A DNA stretch of 33,419 nucleotides from a virus: the IMG/VR virus record IMGVR_UViG_3300042309_001463, positions 1 to 33,419 of that record. One strand, 5' to 3'. The notes beneath the pieces were generated by a model, which had not been told where the DNA came from, searched no databases, and saw only the letters and a list, made by a program, of their open reading frames with translations. Position 1 is the stretch's first letter. Each line of letters opens with the position of its first letter. A program made the position numbers and the translations under genes. This document shows positions 14,707-21,966 of the stretch, in pieces.

Positions 14707-14735
14707 GTGCCGGATGGGAACCGATGCGGTAGGGT
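14707..14735 (+). promoter_or_regulatory. GTGC-type promoter (GTGCCG, 17 nt, TAGGGT)
   Basis: GTGCCG (14707-14712), a spacer ending GATGCGG, and TAGGGT (14730-14735). It faces the small basic gene at 14769 and lies opposite the RHH gene. Confidence 0.65.
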
Positions 14736-14768
14736 GTGGGGGCCATCCGCACACGCTGCTCCCTGATC

Positions 14769-14939
14769 ATGCCGACCACTGCCCGGACCAGGCGGTGGGT
14801 GCCTGTGGAAAAAAGGCGCCACAGGGTTTCGGCCTCTGATCTGCAACGGGTCCCGTCGAGGACTGCCGCTGGCTCCAGTTCCGTAAGGCGCGTGTGGGCG
14901 GCAGTAAGCAGCGAGCGGATGGCACCTATTCCACTCTGA
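14769..14939 (+). CDS. Small basic hypothetical protein
   Basis: This 56-residue Arg-rich frame (MPTTARTRRWVPVEKRRHRV at the start) begins 33 nt after a GTGC-type promoter. Position is the main support; composition alone would not distinguish it from a chance frame. No function is suggested. Confidence 0.4.
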   Translation: MPTTARTRRWVPVEKRRHRVSASDLQRVPSRTAAGSSSVRRVWAAVSSERMAPIPL

Positions 14940-14948
14940 GGCGATGCC

Positions 14949-15167
14949 ATGCAAGGCCGCAAGATCCCCAGCGGCGAGTCCTACGCTGTGAGGCTGACGC
15001 CCGACCTGGTGCTGATGGCTCGCGAGCTGGGCAGTGGCTCGATTGCCGCTGGCATCCGCCGGGCGATTCGCAGCTGCAGCCAGCGCAGCGCCCAGCCGGT
15101 GCCGCTCAGCACCCTGCTGCGCTCCGCTGCGCACATGGCGGCGGACCTGGAGGATCGCGCAAAGTGA
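14949..15167 (+). CDS. Putative ribbon-helix-helix protein
   Basis: The 72-residue product contains ESYAVRLTPDLVLMAREL followed by SIAAGIRRAIRSC, consistent with an RHH DNA-binding unit, then a helical tail. It follows the small basic gene by 9 nt. Function beyond DNA binding is unknown. Confidence 0.55.
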   Translation: MQGRKIPSGESYAVRLTPDLVLMARELGSGSIAAGIRRAIRSCSQRSAQPVPLSTLLRSAAHMAADLEDRAK

Positions 15168-15178
15168 CGGCTTTATGG

Positions 15179-15207
15179 GTGCAAATGGGGTTCCGTTGCG
15201 GTAGGGT
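15179..15207 (+). promoter_or_regulatory. GTGC-type promoter (GTGCAA, 17 nt, TAGGGT)
   Basis: GTGCAA (15179-15184), a spacer with GGGGTTCCGTTGCGG, and TAGGGT (15202-15207). It fires into the winged-helix gene at 15233. A GTGGT/ACCAC hairpin follows the -10. Confidence 0.7.
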
Positions 15208-15216
15208 GGTGAAGAC

Positions 15217-15225
15217 CACTCGCCA
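15217..15225 (+). promoter_or_regulatory. CACTCGCCA leader box
   Basis: Exact CACTCGCCA 7 nt before the ATG at 15233 and only 9 nt after the -10, so it would lie at the extreme 5' end of the transcript. Confidence 0.6.
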
Positions 15226-15232
15226 TGCACCG

Positions 15233-15568
15233 ATGAGCCTTCATCAGGCGCCCTGCGCGCCGCCGGGGAACCTCACCCCACTCGTGCACCATCTCCTGTC
15301 CCGCCGGCATCAGCTGCCGCAGCGGGCGATCATCAGCTGCCTCGCGCTGGCTCAGCTGAATCCCCAGCCGACCCGCCGGGTGCCCACTGCTGAGCTGATG
15401 CAGGTCCTAGACGTGCTCCGGCATCCTCACCTATCGAAGCTCCTCCGCGAGCTCAAGGCCGCCGATCTGGTCGAGTACGAACCCGGCACGGTTTCCGATC
15501 CGGGATACCTGTTCTGGAGGGTTGGGCCTGCTGATCCTGCTCAGCTTCGGTTGGAGGTCTCCCCATGA
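15233..15568 (+). CDS. Putative winged-helix DNA-binding protein
   Basis: The 111-residue protein has helices IISCLALAQL, PTAELMQVL and HPHLSKLLRELKAADLVEYE followed by a strand pair ending in YLFWRVGP. This is the arrangement of a winged helix-turn-helix. It starts at the ATG 15233 after a GTGC-type promoter and leader box, and it heads a run of ATGA-coupled small genes. A transcription or replication regulator is the likely role; no family was recognised. Confidence 0.6.
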   Translation: MSLHQAPCAPPGNLTPLVHHLLSRRHQLPQRAIISCLALAQLNPQPTRRVPTAELMQVLDVLRHPHLSKLLRELKAADLVEYEPGTVSDPGYLFWRVGPADPAQLRLEVSP

Positions 15569-15693
15569 CCCTCTCAATCCTCGCCGGCCTGCTGCAAATA
15601 ATCTGCGTTGAGGCCGTGGTTGGCGCCGCTGTGGTGGCCACGTCGCTTTGGTGGGCCGCATGCCAGCGGCTCAGCAATCGGGAGGGGGAGTGA
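15565..15693 (+). CDS. Small single-span membrane protein
   Basis: The 42-residue product has a hydrophobic N-terminal stretch (MTLSILAGLLQIICVEAVVG onward to about residue 30) and a short polar tail. Start and stop overlap both neighbours (ATGA), which supports translation. Function unknown. Confidence 0.6.
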   Translation: MTLSILAGLLQIICVEAVVGAAVVATSLWWAACQRLSNREGE

Positions 15694-16028
15694 TGGACCA
15701 GCTAATTGCCCTTTTCATCGTCGCGATAGTGCTCTGCTTTGCCGCTGGACTGGCCGCCACGCTGGTGGCTGCGTCCATAGGCCTATGGCTGGACCTGCTG
15801 GACCGACTGGCTGAGCGCCGCGGGCGAAAGGCGCGGCCATTGCGCAGACCCACCTTCGCCGAGCTGCTGATGCCACCCCCTCGCGACCAGGACCCCGACT
15901 GGCGCCGCAGCTTCACCCACGAGAACACCAACAGGCCGAGCGGCCCGCCGCCGTTGAGGCTTCGGCGCTCCGGCTATCAGCCGCGCCCGCAGCAAGGCAC
16001 GCCTAACCCACCACCACGCGAGCCATGA
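15693..16028 (+). CDS. Small membrane protein with basic Pro-rich tail
   Basis: The product is 111 residues. Residues 3-37 are hydrophobic (LIALFIVAIVLCFAAGLAAT onward), forming one long or two short membrane segments. The rest is basic, Pro-rich and probably disordered in the cytoplasm. It is ATGA-coupled to both neighbours. It is not recognised; it is unlikely to be a holin given its place in the accessory region. Confidence 0.6.
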   Translation: MDQLIALFIVAIVLCFAAGLAATLVAASIGLWLDLLDRLAERRGRKARPLRRPTFAELLMPPPRDQDPDWRRSFTHENTNRPSGPPPLRLRRSGYQPRPQQGTPNPPPREP

Positions 16029-16210
16029 CCTTCCCACCCCTATCTGAACAGAACTGCAGCAACTGCCGGTACTGCCGAATCAGCACGGCTTGGCCAGGCG
16101 ATCTGTACTGCCATTGCAACCCACCACAGATCGGCCCACGCGGCGAGCAGTGGCCCCAGGTGGACCGCAGCGAGTGGTGCGGCGAGTGGGTCGCACGGGA
16201 GGGGGAGTGA
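16025..16210 (+). CDS. Small Cys-rich protein
   Basis: The 61-residue product has CSNCRYC and CHC near the N-terminus and a further Cys at WCGEW, suggesting zinc binding. It is ATGA-coupled to the gene before and after. Function unknown. Confidence 0.6.
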   Translation: MTFPPLSEQNCSNCRYCRISTAWPGDLYCHCNPPQIGPRGEQWPQVDRSEWCGEWVAREGE

Positions 16211-16350
16211 TGCTCTGGTACACCCCACCCGCGATCCTCGCCGCACTGCGCGGCTACCAGCCCGCCGCCGGCACTGGCGGGTTCTTGCTGCAGGCGCCAG
16301 CTCCTGGCCTGGTGCTGGCCAATCCGCCCTTCAGTGTGGAGGCCAGCTGA
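16210..16350 (+). CDS. Mini-ORF with adenine-methyltransferase motifs I and IV
   Basis: The 46-residue product contains AAGTGGFLL, resembling motif I (SAM binding) of HsdM-type N6-adenine methyltransferases, and LANPPFS, motif IV (catalytic), with only about 11 residues between them. A real enzyme has roughly 60 or more residues there. It looks like an internally deleted relic or a peptide derived from a methyltransferase. Start and stop overlap the neighbouring genes, so it is probably still translated. It precedes a full methyltransferase gene whose motif IV is also NPPFS. Confidence 0.5.
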   Translation: MLWYTPPAILAALRGYQPAAGTGGFLLQAPAPGLVLANPPFSVEAS

Positions 16351-16628
16351 TGGCGCCACACATCATCTACGACTCGCGCAGCAACGCGAACACGCCGGGC
16401 GCGGGCTGGACCATCACCCAAGACCCTACCTTCAGCCGCAATCCCAACCTGGTGCGCTTCCACCGCAGCAACGGCCAACGCAAGCTGCTTGATCGAATCG
16501 CCCAGTGGGATCCTCACGCGCAAGCCTGGAGGGCCAGCCGCTGGGCGCCGAAGCCGCCGGCCGTGCCGCAGTGGCTGATCGACAAAGTGGTCGCCCACAT
16601 GAACTTCGAGGGGCGGCCTGATGTTTAA
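16350..16628 (+). CDS. Hypothetical protein
   Basis: The 92-residue basic protein contains TPGAGWTITQD and PQWLIDKVVAHMNF and is not recognised. It overlaps the mini-ORF stop by one base and the methyltransferase start by 8 nt, so it is part of the same translational run. Confidence 0.6.
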   Translation: MAPHIIYDSRSNANTPGAGWTITQDPTFSRNPNLVRFHRSNGQRKLLDRIAQWDPHAQAWRASRWAPKPPAVPQWLIDKVVAHMNFEGRPDV

Positions 16629-18054
16629 CCCCGACTTCTACCCCACGCCGCCGGAGGTGGCGGCCACCATGCTGGACCCGCTCGACCTGCGCGGCCGGGT
16701 GGTGGTGGAGCCTTCCGCCGGCTCGGGCAACCTGGTGCAGGCCTGCCTAGAACGCGGCGCCGCCGAAGTGCTCATGGTTGAGCCTGAGCCGAAGCTGCGG
16801 GCCATCCTCGCCGGCATTCCCGCCGACTGCCACCTGATCGGCAACGACTGGCTGGCCGTCACGGCCGACCAGATCAGCCACGTGGATCTGATCGTGATGA
16901 ACCCGCCGTTCTCGGCCGATGAGCGGCACATCCTGCACGCCTGGGAGATCGCCCCGCCAGGTTGCGAGATCGTCGCGCTGTGCAACTGGAACAGCATCAG
17001 CGGCCACTGCCGGGGCCTGCAGCTCCAGCTGGGGAAGCTGATCGAGGCCTACGGCAGCAGCGAGTGCCTAGGCGAGGTCTTCGCCGACTCTGAGCGTCCA
17101 ACACGTGTCAGCGTCGGCATGGTTCGTTTGACACGACCTGGCCAACGTGTAAGCGGGGCTGATGAGTTCGACGGGTTCTACCTGGGCCCGGACGACATTG
17201 AAGCCCAGGGCGAGGGGCTGATCCCCTACCGCCGCAGCCGGGACATCGTGCAGCGCTACGTTGAGGCGTGCCGGATCTTCGACGAGCAGGTGGCCGCGGG
17301 CACCAGGCTGCGGTCGGTGCTCGACGGGTTCTTCGGCAAGGATCTGGGGCTGCAGGTGACCGTTGAAGGCGCGCCGGTGACCCGCAACCGGTTCAGGAAG
17401 GATCTGCAAAAGCAGGCGTGGCAGCACGTGTTCGATGAGTTCCTGCCGCAGCAAATGGCCACCAGCCAGCTGGCGAAGGACATCAACCGGTTTGTGGAGG
17501 AGCAGTCGAAGATTCCGTTCACGGAGCGGAACATCTGCCGGATGCTGCAGATCGTTGCCGGCACCCAGGAGCAGCGGATCGACCGGGCGGTGGAGGAGGC
17601 CATCGATGAGCTGACCCGCTACACCAAGGAAAACCGCTACGGCGTGGAGGGCTGGGCGACCAACTCGGGCTACATGCTGAACAAGCGATTCATCCGGCCG
17701 TATCTGGCCGAGCTGGCATTCAGCGAGCCGAGCAAGGTCCGCATCAGAAGCTACGGCGGCCAGTGGGATGAGATTCAGGATCTGATCAAGGCGCTGTGCT
17801 TCATCACCGGTCGGGCCATTGAGGAGGTGCGCCTGCCGAAGCGATTCAACGCCAACAGCTACGAGCCCGGCATGTGGCACGACTGGGGGTTCTTCCTGTT
17901 CCGCCCCTACAAGAAGGGCACGGTCCACTTCGAGTTCAAGGATCAGGAAGTCTGGGCGGCCTTGAACGCCCGCTATGCCCGTATCAAGGGCCAGGTGCTG
18001 CCGGAACAGCAGCGCCGGCCGAAGCAGCGCAGGCGGCAGGGGGTGGCGGCATGA
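16621..18054 (+). CDS. N6-adenine DNA methyltransferase with DUF4942-like C-terminus
   Basis: The 477-residue protein has N-terminal SAM-binding motif I VVVEPSAGSGN (about 28-37) and catalytic NPPF (94-97). These mark an N6-adenine (gamma-class-like) methyltransferase. The C-terminal portion resembles DUF4942 of phage methyltransferases: RDIVQRYVEACRIFDEQ, LPKRFNANSYEPGMWHDWGF and YKKGTVHFEFKD. It probably modifies phage DNA against host restriction or marks it for regulation. Target sequence cannot be read from the protein. ATGA coupling to a 48-residue gene follows. Confidence 0.85.
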   Translation: MFNPDFYPTPPEVAATMLDPLDLRGRVVVEPSAGSGNLVQACLERGAAEVLMVEPEPKLRAILAGIPADCHLIGNDWLAVTADQISHVDLIVMNPPFSADERHILHAWEIAPPGCEIVALCNWNSISGHCRGLQLQLGKLIEAYGSSECLGEVFADSERPTRVSVGMVRLTRPGQRVSGADEFDGFYLGPDDIEAQGEGLIPYRRSRDIVQRYVEACRIFDEQVAAGTRLRSVLDGFFGKDLGLQVTVEGAPVTRNRFRKDLQKQAWQHVFDEFLPQQMATSQLAKDINRFVEEQSKIPFTERNICRMLQIVAGTQEQRIDRAVEEAIDELTRYTKENRYGVEGWATNSGYMLNKRFIRPYLAELAFSEPSKVRIRSYGGQWDEIQDLIKALCFITGRAIEEVRLPKRFNANSYEPGMWHDWGFFLFRPYKKGTVHFEFKDQEVWAALNARYARIKGQVLPEQQRRPKQRRRQGVAA

Positions 18055-18197
18055 GCGCTACGAAACTCCGCATCGCCGCCGAGACCGTGCTGGCCCAGCT
18101 CCGCATGGAGGCCCAGCGCAACGGCTGGGGCACGGATGACCGCTTCCGTGGGCCGGATCAGGAGCGGTTCAGGAAGGATGACGGGGTGGAGGCATGA
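18051..18197 (+). CDS. Small hypothetical protein between two methyltransferases
   Basis: The 48-residue polar product (LRIAAETVLAQLRMEAQRNG at its core) has start and stop overlapping the flanking methyltransferase genes. Function unknown. Confidence 0.55.
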   Translation: MSATKLRIAAETVLAQLRMEAQRNGWGTDDRFRGPDQERFRKDDGVEA

Positions 18198-19177
18198 ACC
18201 TCGCAGCTCCGTTCCCATATTTCGGCGGCAAGCGCCGCGCCGCGCCACGGATCTGGCAGGCCCTAGGCGACCCGTCCGGGTACGTCGAACCGTTCGCCGG
18301 GTCAGCTGCTGTGCTGCTGGCCAGGCCGTCGTTTAAGGGGCGCCGGGTCGAGACACTCAATGATGCCGACGGCTGGCTGGTGAACACCTGGCGAGCCATC
18401 CAGCTGAGCCCCGATGCCGTCGCTGCTGCGGCATGGGGCCCCGTGGCAGAGATCGACTATCACGCCCGCCTGGCGTGGCTGCAGGAACGCCGCACGCCTG
18501 ATCTGGTGGCGTGGCTGGAGGGCGACCCTGAGGCGCACGACGCCAAGGCTGCCGGCTGGTGGCTGTACGTCGTGGCCTGCGGAATCGGTGATCCTTTCGG
18601 CCCTGGCCCCTGGCGCGTTGTCGATGGCCATCTGCGAAAAGTGGGCAACGCAGGCCAGGGCGTGAACCGCGAGCTGCCCCATCTGGGTGACGCAGGCCAG
18701 GGCGTGAACCGCGAGCTGCCCCATCTGGGTGACGCAGGGCAAGGCCAACTGCGGGCCTACATGCAGGCTCTGGCGGAGCGGCTGCATCGGGTGCGAATCA
18801 CCTGCGGATCATGGGAGCGGGTGGTGAAGCCATCCGTCACCCGATCTGGCACCGGTGGAGACGGCAGCCGCGCCGTCTTCCTCGACCCGCCCTACGCCAC
18901 CAGCGGCGATCTGTACGCTCATGCCGGCGGTGATGTTGCCGTTGGCGTGCGCGAGTGGTGCACTGCTGCGCCGCGAGAGCTGCGGATCATCCTCTGCGGC
19001 TACGACGACGAGCACGACGCCCTGCTGGCCCACGGCTGGAGCGTCACCGAGGGCAAAGCGGGCGGAGGGGCTGGCTACAGCGTCAACCCGATTAACGGTC
19101 GCCGCGAACGGCTCTGGCTGTCCCCGGCCTGTATCGGCACGGAGCAGCCGTCACTTCTCACCCTCGCCACCCCATGA
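18194..19177 (+). CDS. D12-class (Dam-like) N6-adenine DNA methyltransferase
   Basis: The 327-residue enzyme shows PYFGGKRR (about 8-15), YVEPFAGSAAVLL (motif I, about 30-42) and FLDPPYA (motif IV, 229-235), all diagnostic of D12/Dam methyltransferases. The insert between them, where the target recognition domain lies, holds two exact 14-residue repeats (AGQGVNRELPHLGD) and a partial third. It would methylate adenine in a short site. With the preceding methyltransferase it gives the phage two DNA-modifying enzymes and no visible cognate restriction enzyme. Confidence 0.92.
   Translation: MNLAAPFPYFGGKRRAAPRIWQALGDPSGYVEPFAGSAAVLLARPSFKGRRVETLNDADGWLVNTWRAIQLSPDAVAAAAWGPVAEIDYHARLAWLQERRTPDLVAWLEGDPEAHDAKAAGWWLYVVACGIGDPFGPGPWRVVDGHLRKVGNAGQGVNRELPHLGDAGQGVNRELPHLGDAGQGQLRAYMQALAERLHRVRITCGSWERVVKPSVTRSGTGGDGSRAVFLDPPYATSGDLYAHAGGDVAVGVREWCTAAPRELRIILCGYDDEHDALLAHGWSVTEGKAGGGAGYSVNPINGRRERLWLSPACIGTEQPSLLTLATP
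18650..18733 (+). repeat. 42-bp tandem repeat inside the D12 methyltransferase
   Basis: Two exact 42-bp units (18650-18691 and 18692-18733) are followed by a decayed partial third. The unit length keeps the reading frame, so copy number can change without breaking the enzyme. Confidence 0.95.
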
Positions 19178-19314
19178 CCGAAACCCGCCGCCTAACCCTT
19201 GTCCTTACCCTCCCTGAGGTTGAGTCGCTCCGCCGCCAGCTCCGGCCTGGCGAGGGGATGAACGATCTGCTCCGCCGGATCGTCAACGACCGGATCGCTA
19301 CGCCATCACGATGA
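19174..19314 (+). CDS. Ribbon-helix-helix-like small protein
   Basis: The 46-residue product has RRLTLVLTLPEVESLRRQL followed by GMNDLLRRIVNDRI, fitting an RHH fold. It is ATGA-coupled to both neighbours. Probably a DNA-binding regulator. Confidence 0.55.
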   Translation: MTETRRLTLVLTLPEVESLRRQLRPGEGMNDLLRRIVNDRIATPSR

Positions 19315-19523
19315 CCACCACCACGCAACCCACCCCATCCACCCGGTTATCCCTGGCCGCCTGCCCCACGCCGCTGCGCTGCCCTGAGCCGTGCCAGACC
19401 TGCACCGCCGTCGCCCGCAGCGTCGCCGGTGAGCTGGGGCAGGTGCTCAGGGAGCGCCACGGTGGGTCCAGTTCGGTGGCGGACTGGTTGGATGGATTCA
19501 CACACTCTGGAGATGAACGATGA
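19311..19523 (+). CDS. Hypothetical protein with Cys cluster
   Basis: The 70-residue product has CPEPCQTC in the middle and a helical C-terminus (VADWLDGF). It is ATGA-coupled to both neighbours. Possibly zinc-binding; function unknown. Confidence 0.55.
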   Translation: MTTTTQPTPSTRLSLAACPTPLRCPEPCQTCTAVARSVAGELGQVLRERHGGSSSVADWLDGFTHSGDER

Positions 19524-19831
19524 GCACTGATTGGAAAGCGCTGTGCGCTGAGTTATTGCCTCTGGCCTCCTCTTGCCTTTGCGCCGAAGAAATGGTTGAT
19601 TCGGCAGTCAAATCTATAGACAGAGCCCGCACCGCCCTGACCCAGCCCGAGCCGGAGGGGGTGACGGATAAAGAAAAGTGGTATCCCGGCTTTGCTGACT
19701 GGCTTGAGCGAGAGATGCCAGAGGGCACGGTAATAGGCGATCCACTGTGGTGGGCTTCAAAGATTGCTGACTATCTGCAACGCCATGGCCGCCCCGCCAT
19801 CGAGCCGGTGCCCGGTGCGGAGGTGGGGTGA
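19520..19831 (+). CDS. Hypothetical protein
   Basis: The 103-residue acidic, helical protein (WKALCAELLPLASSCLCAEE at the start; DPLWWASKIADYLQRHG near the end) resembles small proteins I associate with Synechococcus prophages. No function is known. Confidence 0.6.
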   Translation: MSTDWKALCAELLPLASSCLCAEEMVDSAVKSIDRARTALTQPEPEGVTDKEKWYPGFADWLEREMPEGTVIGDPLWWASKIADYLQRHGRPAIEPVPGAEVG

Positions 19832-20031
19832 TGAATCGTCTTGCAAAGTGGTTCCGATGTCTGATTAGCCGCTGCGATTATTGCGGCAGATTTGGAGCCT
19901 TGACCTATCACCAACGCACCCAATACGAGAATCCCGCCGAAAACATCGTCACTCTTTGCCCTGCCTGTAAAGAGCGAAATGATGAATACTGGGATGAGCG
20001 ATGGGCCGATTATTACAGCGACATACTATGA
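19831..20031 (+). CDS. Small CxxC zinc-finger protein
   Basis: The 66-residue product has CDYCG and CPACK separated by about 30 residues that include YHQRTQYENPAENIVTLC. This looks like an HNH-type zinc scaffold lacking the catalytic His pair. A GTG lies directly before the chosen ATG. Function unknown. Confidence 0.6.
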   Translation: MNRLAKWFRCLISRCDYCGRFGALTYHQRTQYENPAENIVTLCPACKERNDEYWDERWADYYSDIL

Positions 20032-20261
20032 CCACCCCAACCCAACCCCTATCCCCCGCCGCGCAGGCTGTATGGGATGCCTGGAATGACGCCTACGAAG
20101 CTCAAGGCCCACTAGAGGACATGGGTTACCCGCTTGCCGCCGCGCTGATTGCTGCAGCGGATCAGGTGGTGCCAGTTGATCGCGGAAGTCGCCGGCAGTG
20201 CAACATCCGCCGCGAACTCCTAGCCCTCGCCGCCGAGCTACGGCAGGAGGGGCGGGCATGA
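20028..20261 (+). CDS. Hypothetical protein, LSPAAQAV family
   Basis: The 77-residue helical protein begins with a Thr/Pro stretch, then LSPAAQAVWDAWNDAYE, AAALIAAADQV and a terminal ELLALAAELRQEG. The same pattern occurs at 21583-21813, so the two are paralogues. Function unknown. Confidence 0.65.
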   Translation: MTTPTQPLSPAAQAVWDAWNDAYEAQGPLEDMGYPLAAALIAAADQVVPVDRGSRRQCNIRRELLALAAELRQEGRA

Positions 20262-20305
20262 CCCACCCATTCCGCCCACGCACTGCCAATCCCAACCCCT
20301 GAGGG

Positions 20306-20334
20306 GTGCGAAACCGGAACCCATCCGGTATGAT
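20306..20334 (+). promoter_or_regulatory. GTGC-type promoter (GTGCGA, 17 nt, TATGAT)
   Basis: GTGCGA (20306-20311), a spacer containing the inverted repeat CCGGA/TCCGG, and TATGAT (20329-20334). It fires into the membrane-HTH gene at 20375. Confidence 0.75.
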
Positions 20335-20356
20335 TCCACCACGGGCACCGGCCCGC

Positions 20357-20365
20357 CACTCGCCA
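20357..20365 (+). promoter_or_regulatory. CACTCGCCA leader box
   Basis: Exact CACTCGCCA 9 nt before the ATG at 20375, preceded by a small CGGGC/GCCCG hairpin. Confidence 0.6.
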
Positions 20366-20374
20366 TTGTTCGCC

Positions 20375-20566
20375 ATGACAACCACGATTCTCTGCACCGC
20401 CCTGGTGCTGCTGTTGTTTCCCGTCCTGTTCCTGCTGTGGGCCACAGAGTCCCGCCAGCAACGCGCCCGCCGCTGGCGCCGCGACGGGCTCACCTATCGG
20501 GTGATCGCCGAGAGGCTGGGCTGCTCACAGACCACCGCTCGCCGGCTGGTGGGGGTGGGAGCATGA
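20375..20566 (+). CDS. Membrane-anchored mini helix-turn-helix protein
   Basis: The product is 63 residues. Residues 3-23 form one hydrophobic span (TILCTALVLLLFPVLFLLWA), followed by a basic stretch (RQQRARRWRR) and then LTYRVIAERLGCSQTTARRLV, a compact HTH of the resolvase/Fis type. The basic side would be cytoplasmic, placing the HTH at the membrane. It has its own GTGC-type promoter and leader box and heads the next ATGA-coupled run. Confidence 0.7.
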   Translation: MTTTILCTALVLLLFPVLFLLWATESRQQRARRWRRDGLTYRVIAERLGCSQTTARRLVGVGA

Positions 20567-20802
20567 GCTCCGAGAACGAAGCCGGCGTGCTCACGTTTCC
20601 AGCCGGGCAAGGGCCGCACCAAATCGTCGCCGCCCGCGTTGAGAAGGGAGCGCCCGACGCTTACCGGTTGGCGCGATACAGAACCGACGACGGCGCCATT
20701 GAGTTGAGGCTGCAGGGCTGCTACCTGTGGTGGCAGGGCTCAGACGTTGGCCACGAATGGCGCGACATCCCGACCGTTGACCTTACGGAGATCCAACCAT
20801 GA
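20563..20802 (+). CDS. Hypothetical protein
   Basis: The 79-residue, mostly beta-strand protein (VLTFPAGQGPHQIVAARVEK, then IELRLQGCYLWWQGS) is ATGA-coupled on both sides. Not recognised. Confidence 0.6.
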   Translation: MSSENEAGVLTFPAGQGPHQIVAARVEKGAPDAYRLARYRTDDGAIELRLQGCYLWWQGSDVGHEWRDIPTVDLTEIQP

Positions 20803-21590
20803 CCGACCAGTACCGCGCCACGCCGGAGCAGTGGGCCAAATGCGAGGAAGACGCCCGTCTTTGGTCTGGCGCGTTCAACTGCATCCTCGAACTCCGCGCC
20901 CGCGTCGAGGCGCTGGAGGCCCGGCAACCAGCAACGGAATGGGATCCTCAAAAGACAGTTGCGCCGCTCCAAGAGCTGCAGTCCAGGCATATCCACTATC
21001 AGGCCGAGCTGGCGAGGCTACAGGCGGCGGCGATGCAACAGCCAGCACCTCATGCCAGCGACCCTGCCCCAGCAAGCAAGCCGCCCCCGCTGGGGCTGAT
21101 GCCACGCTGGCTCGCCGATGAGAAGCGCTTGGCCGACGTGCAGGCCGCGCTGCAGCGCTACAGGGACGCCAACCTGGAGCCACCGGGTGAGTGGCTTTGG
21201 GAGAGGCAAGACTTGCTGGACAACCTGCGGCGCCACCGGCCTGCTGAGGCTGCAACCGTCAAGGAATCCTTGACAGCTCCCCCTGCCCACACCATCGCCG
21301 AGTGCGGCGGGCCCTGCGAGGACGACTTCCGCCTGTGCGACTGCGGGCTGCTCCAGCAGCTCAATCCGCAGCGCACCCCTGCCCCCACCACCGAGGCTTG
21401 GCCTGCTGGGTTGGTGGAGAGGGTGGCGGATGCCATCGTTGAACAGGCCACGTCCGCTGGCATCGTCAACGACCGCCCAGCCCGCGCCGCAATCCGTGAG
21501 GTGGCCAAGTGGTTGCGCGACCGCTACCCCAAGTCTCCCGAGGCTGGCGCGGTGGCGTTCAACCTCTGCCAAGAGGCCGACCGTGGCTGA
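20799..21590 (+). CDS. Hypothetical coiled-coil protein
   Basis: The 263-residue protein has helical segments prone to coiled coil (LELRARVEALEARQ, then LQSRHIHYQAELARLQAAAM), a Pro-rich linker, a CGGPCEDDFRLCDCG Cys cluster and a C-terminal helical domain (VERVADAIVEQATSAG, then AAIREVAKWLRDRYP). Such composite proteins are common in cyanobacterial phages and have no known role. It is ATGA-coupled to the preceding gene and overlaps the next by 8 nt. Confidence 0.65.
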   Translation: MTDQYRATPEQWAKCEEDARLWSGAFNCILELRARVEALEARQPATEWDPQKTVAPLQELQSRHIHYQAELARLQAAAMQQPAPHASDPAPASKPPPLGLMPRWLADEKRLADVQAALQRYRDANLEPPGEWLWERQDLLDNLRRHRPAEAATVKESLTAPPAHTIAECGGPCEDDFRLCDCGLLQQLNPQRTPAPTTEAWPAGLVERVADAIVEQATSAGIVNDRPARAAIREVAKWLRDRYPKSPEAGAVAFNLCQEADRG

Positions 21591-21813
21591 TCTCTCCCCA
21601 GCGGCTCAGGCGGTGCTGGATGCTTTTCTGAAGGCACCTTGCGATAACGAGCTATCGGTTGCCGCCGCCCTCCGCGCTGCTGCAAGGCAGATAGAGCCAA
21701 CGATGGAAGAACGCACAACGAACCCTGCAGCGCGCGGGCCAGGCTTCTTTAACGGAATAAGCTGCGCCGCCGCGCAACTCCTCGCCATCGCCACCGAACT
21801 GGAGACCCACTAA
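21583..21813 (+). CDS. Hypothetical protein, LSPAAQAV family (paralogue)
   Basis: The 76-residue paralogue of 20028-20261 has LSPAAQAVLDAF, VAAALRAAARQI and a terminal AAQLLAIATELE. It uses a GTG start overlapping the previous gene. Function unknown. Confidence 0.6.
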   Translation: MADLSPAAQAVLDAFLKAPCDNELSVAAALRAAARQIEPTMEERTTNPAARGPGFFNGISCAAAQLLAIATELETH

Positions 21814-21956
21814 TGCCCCGCCTCTATCACGTCAACACCACCCACGGCCCCATTGAGCTTTATGCCGTCACCCAAAGCCAGGCCATCGCATCTGCCCTAG
21901 AGCTGGCCGGCCCTGGCGCCCGAGTGATCAGGGTGTGGCGGGAGGGGGAGTGGTGA
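21813..21956 (+). CDS. Small hypothetical protein
   Basis: The 47-residue protein has a strand-helix-strand pattern (IELYAVTQSQAIASALELAG, then ARVIRVW). It overlaps the preceding stop by one base and is the last gene of the long plus-strand run. Function unknown. Confidence 0.55.
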   Translation: MPRLYHVNTTHGPIELYAVTQSQAIASALELAGPGARVIRVWREGEW

Positions 21957-21966
21957 TCAGCGACGC

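Noticed and set aside
17068-17928. 286-codon minus-strand frame
   Set aside because: Antisense to the methyltransferase with DUF4942-like tail; no recognisable domain.
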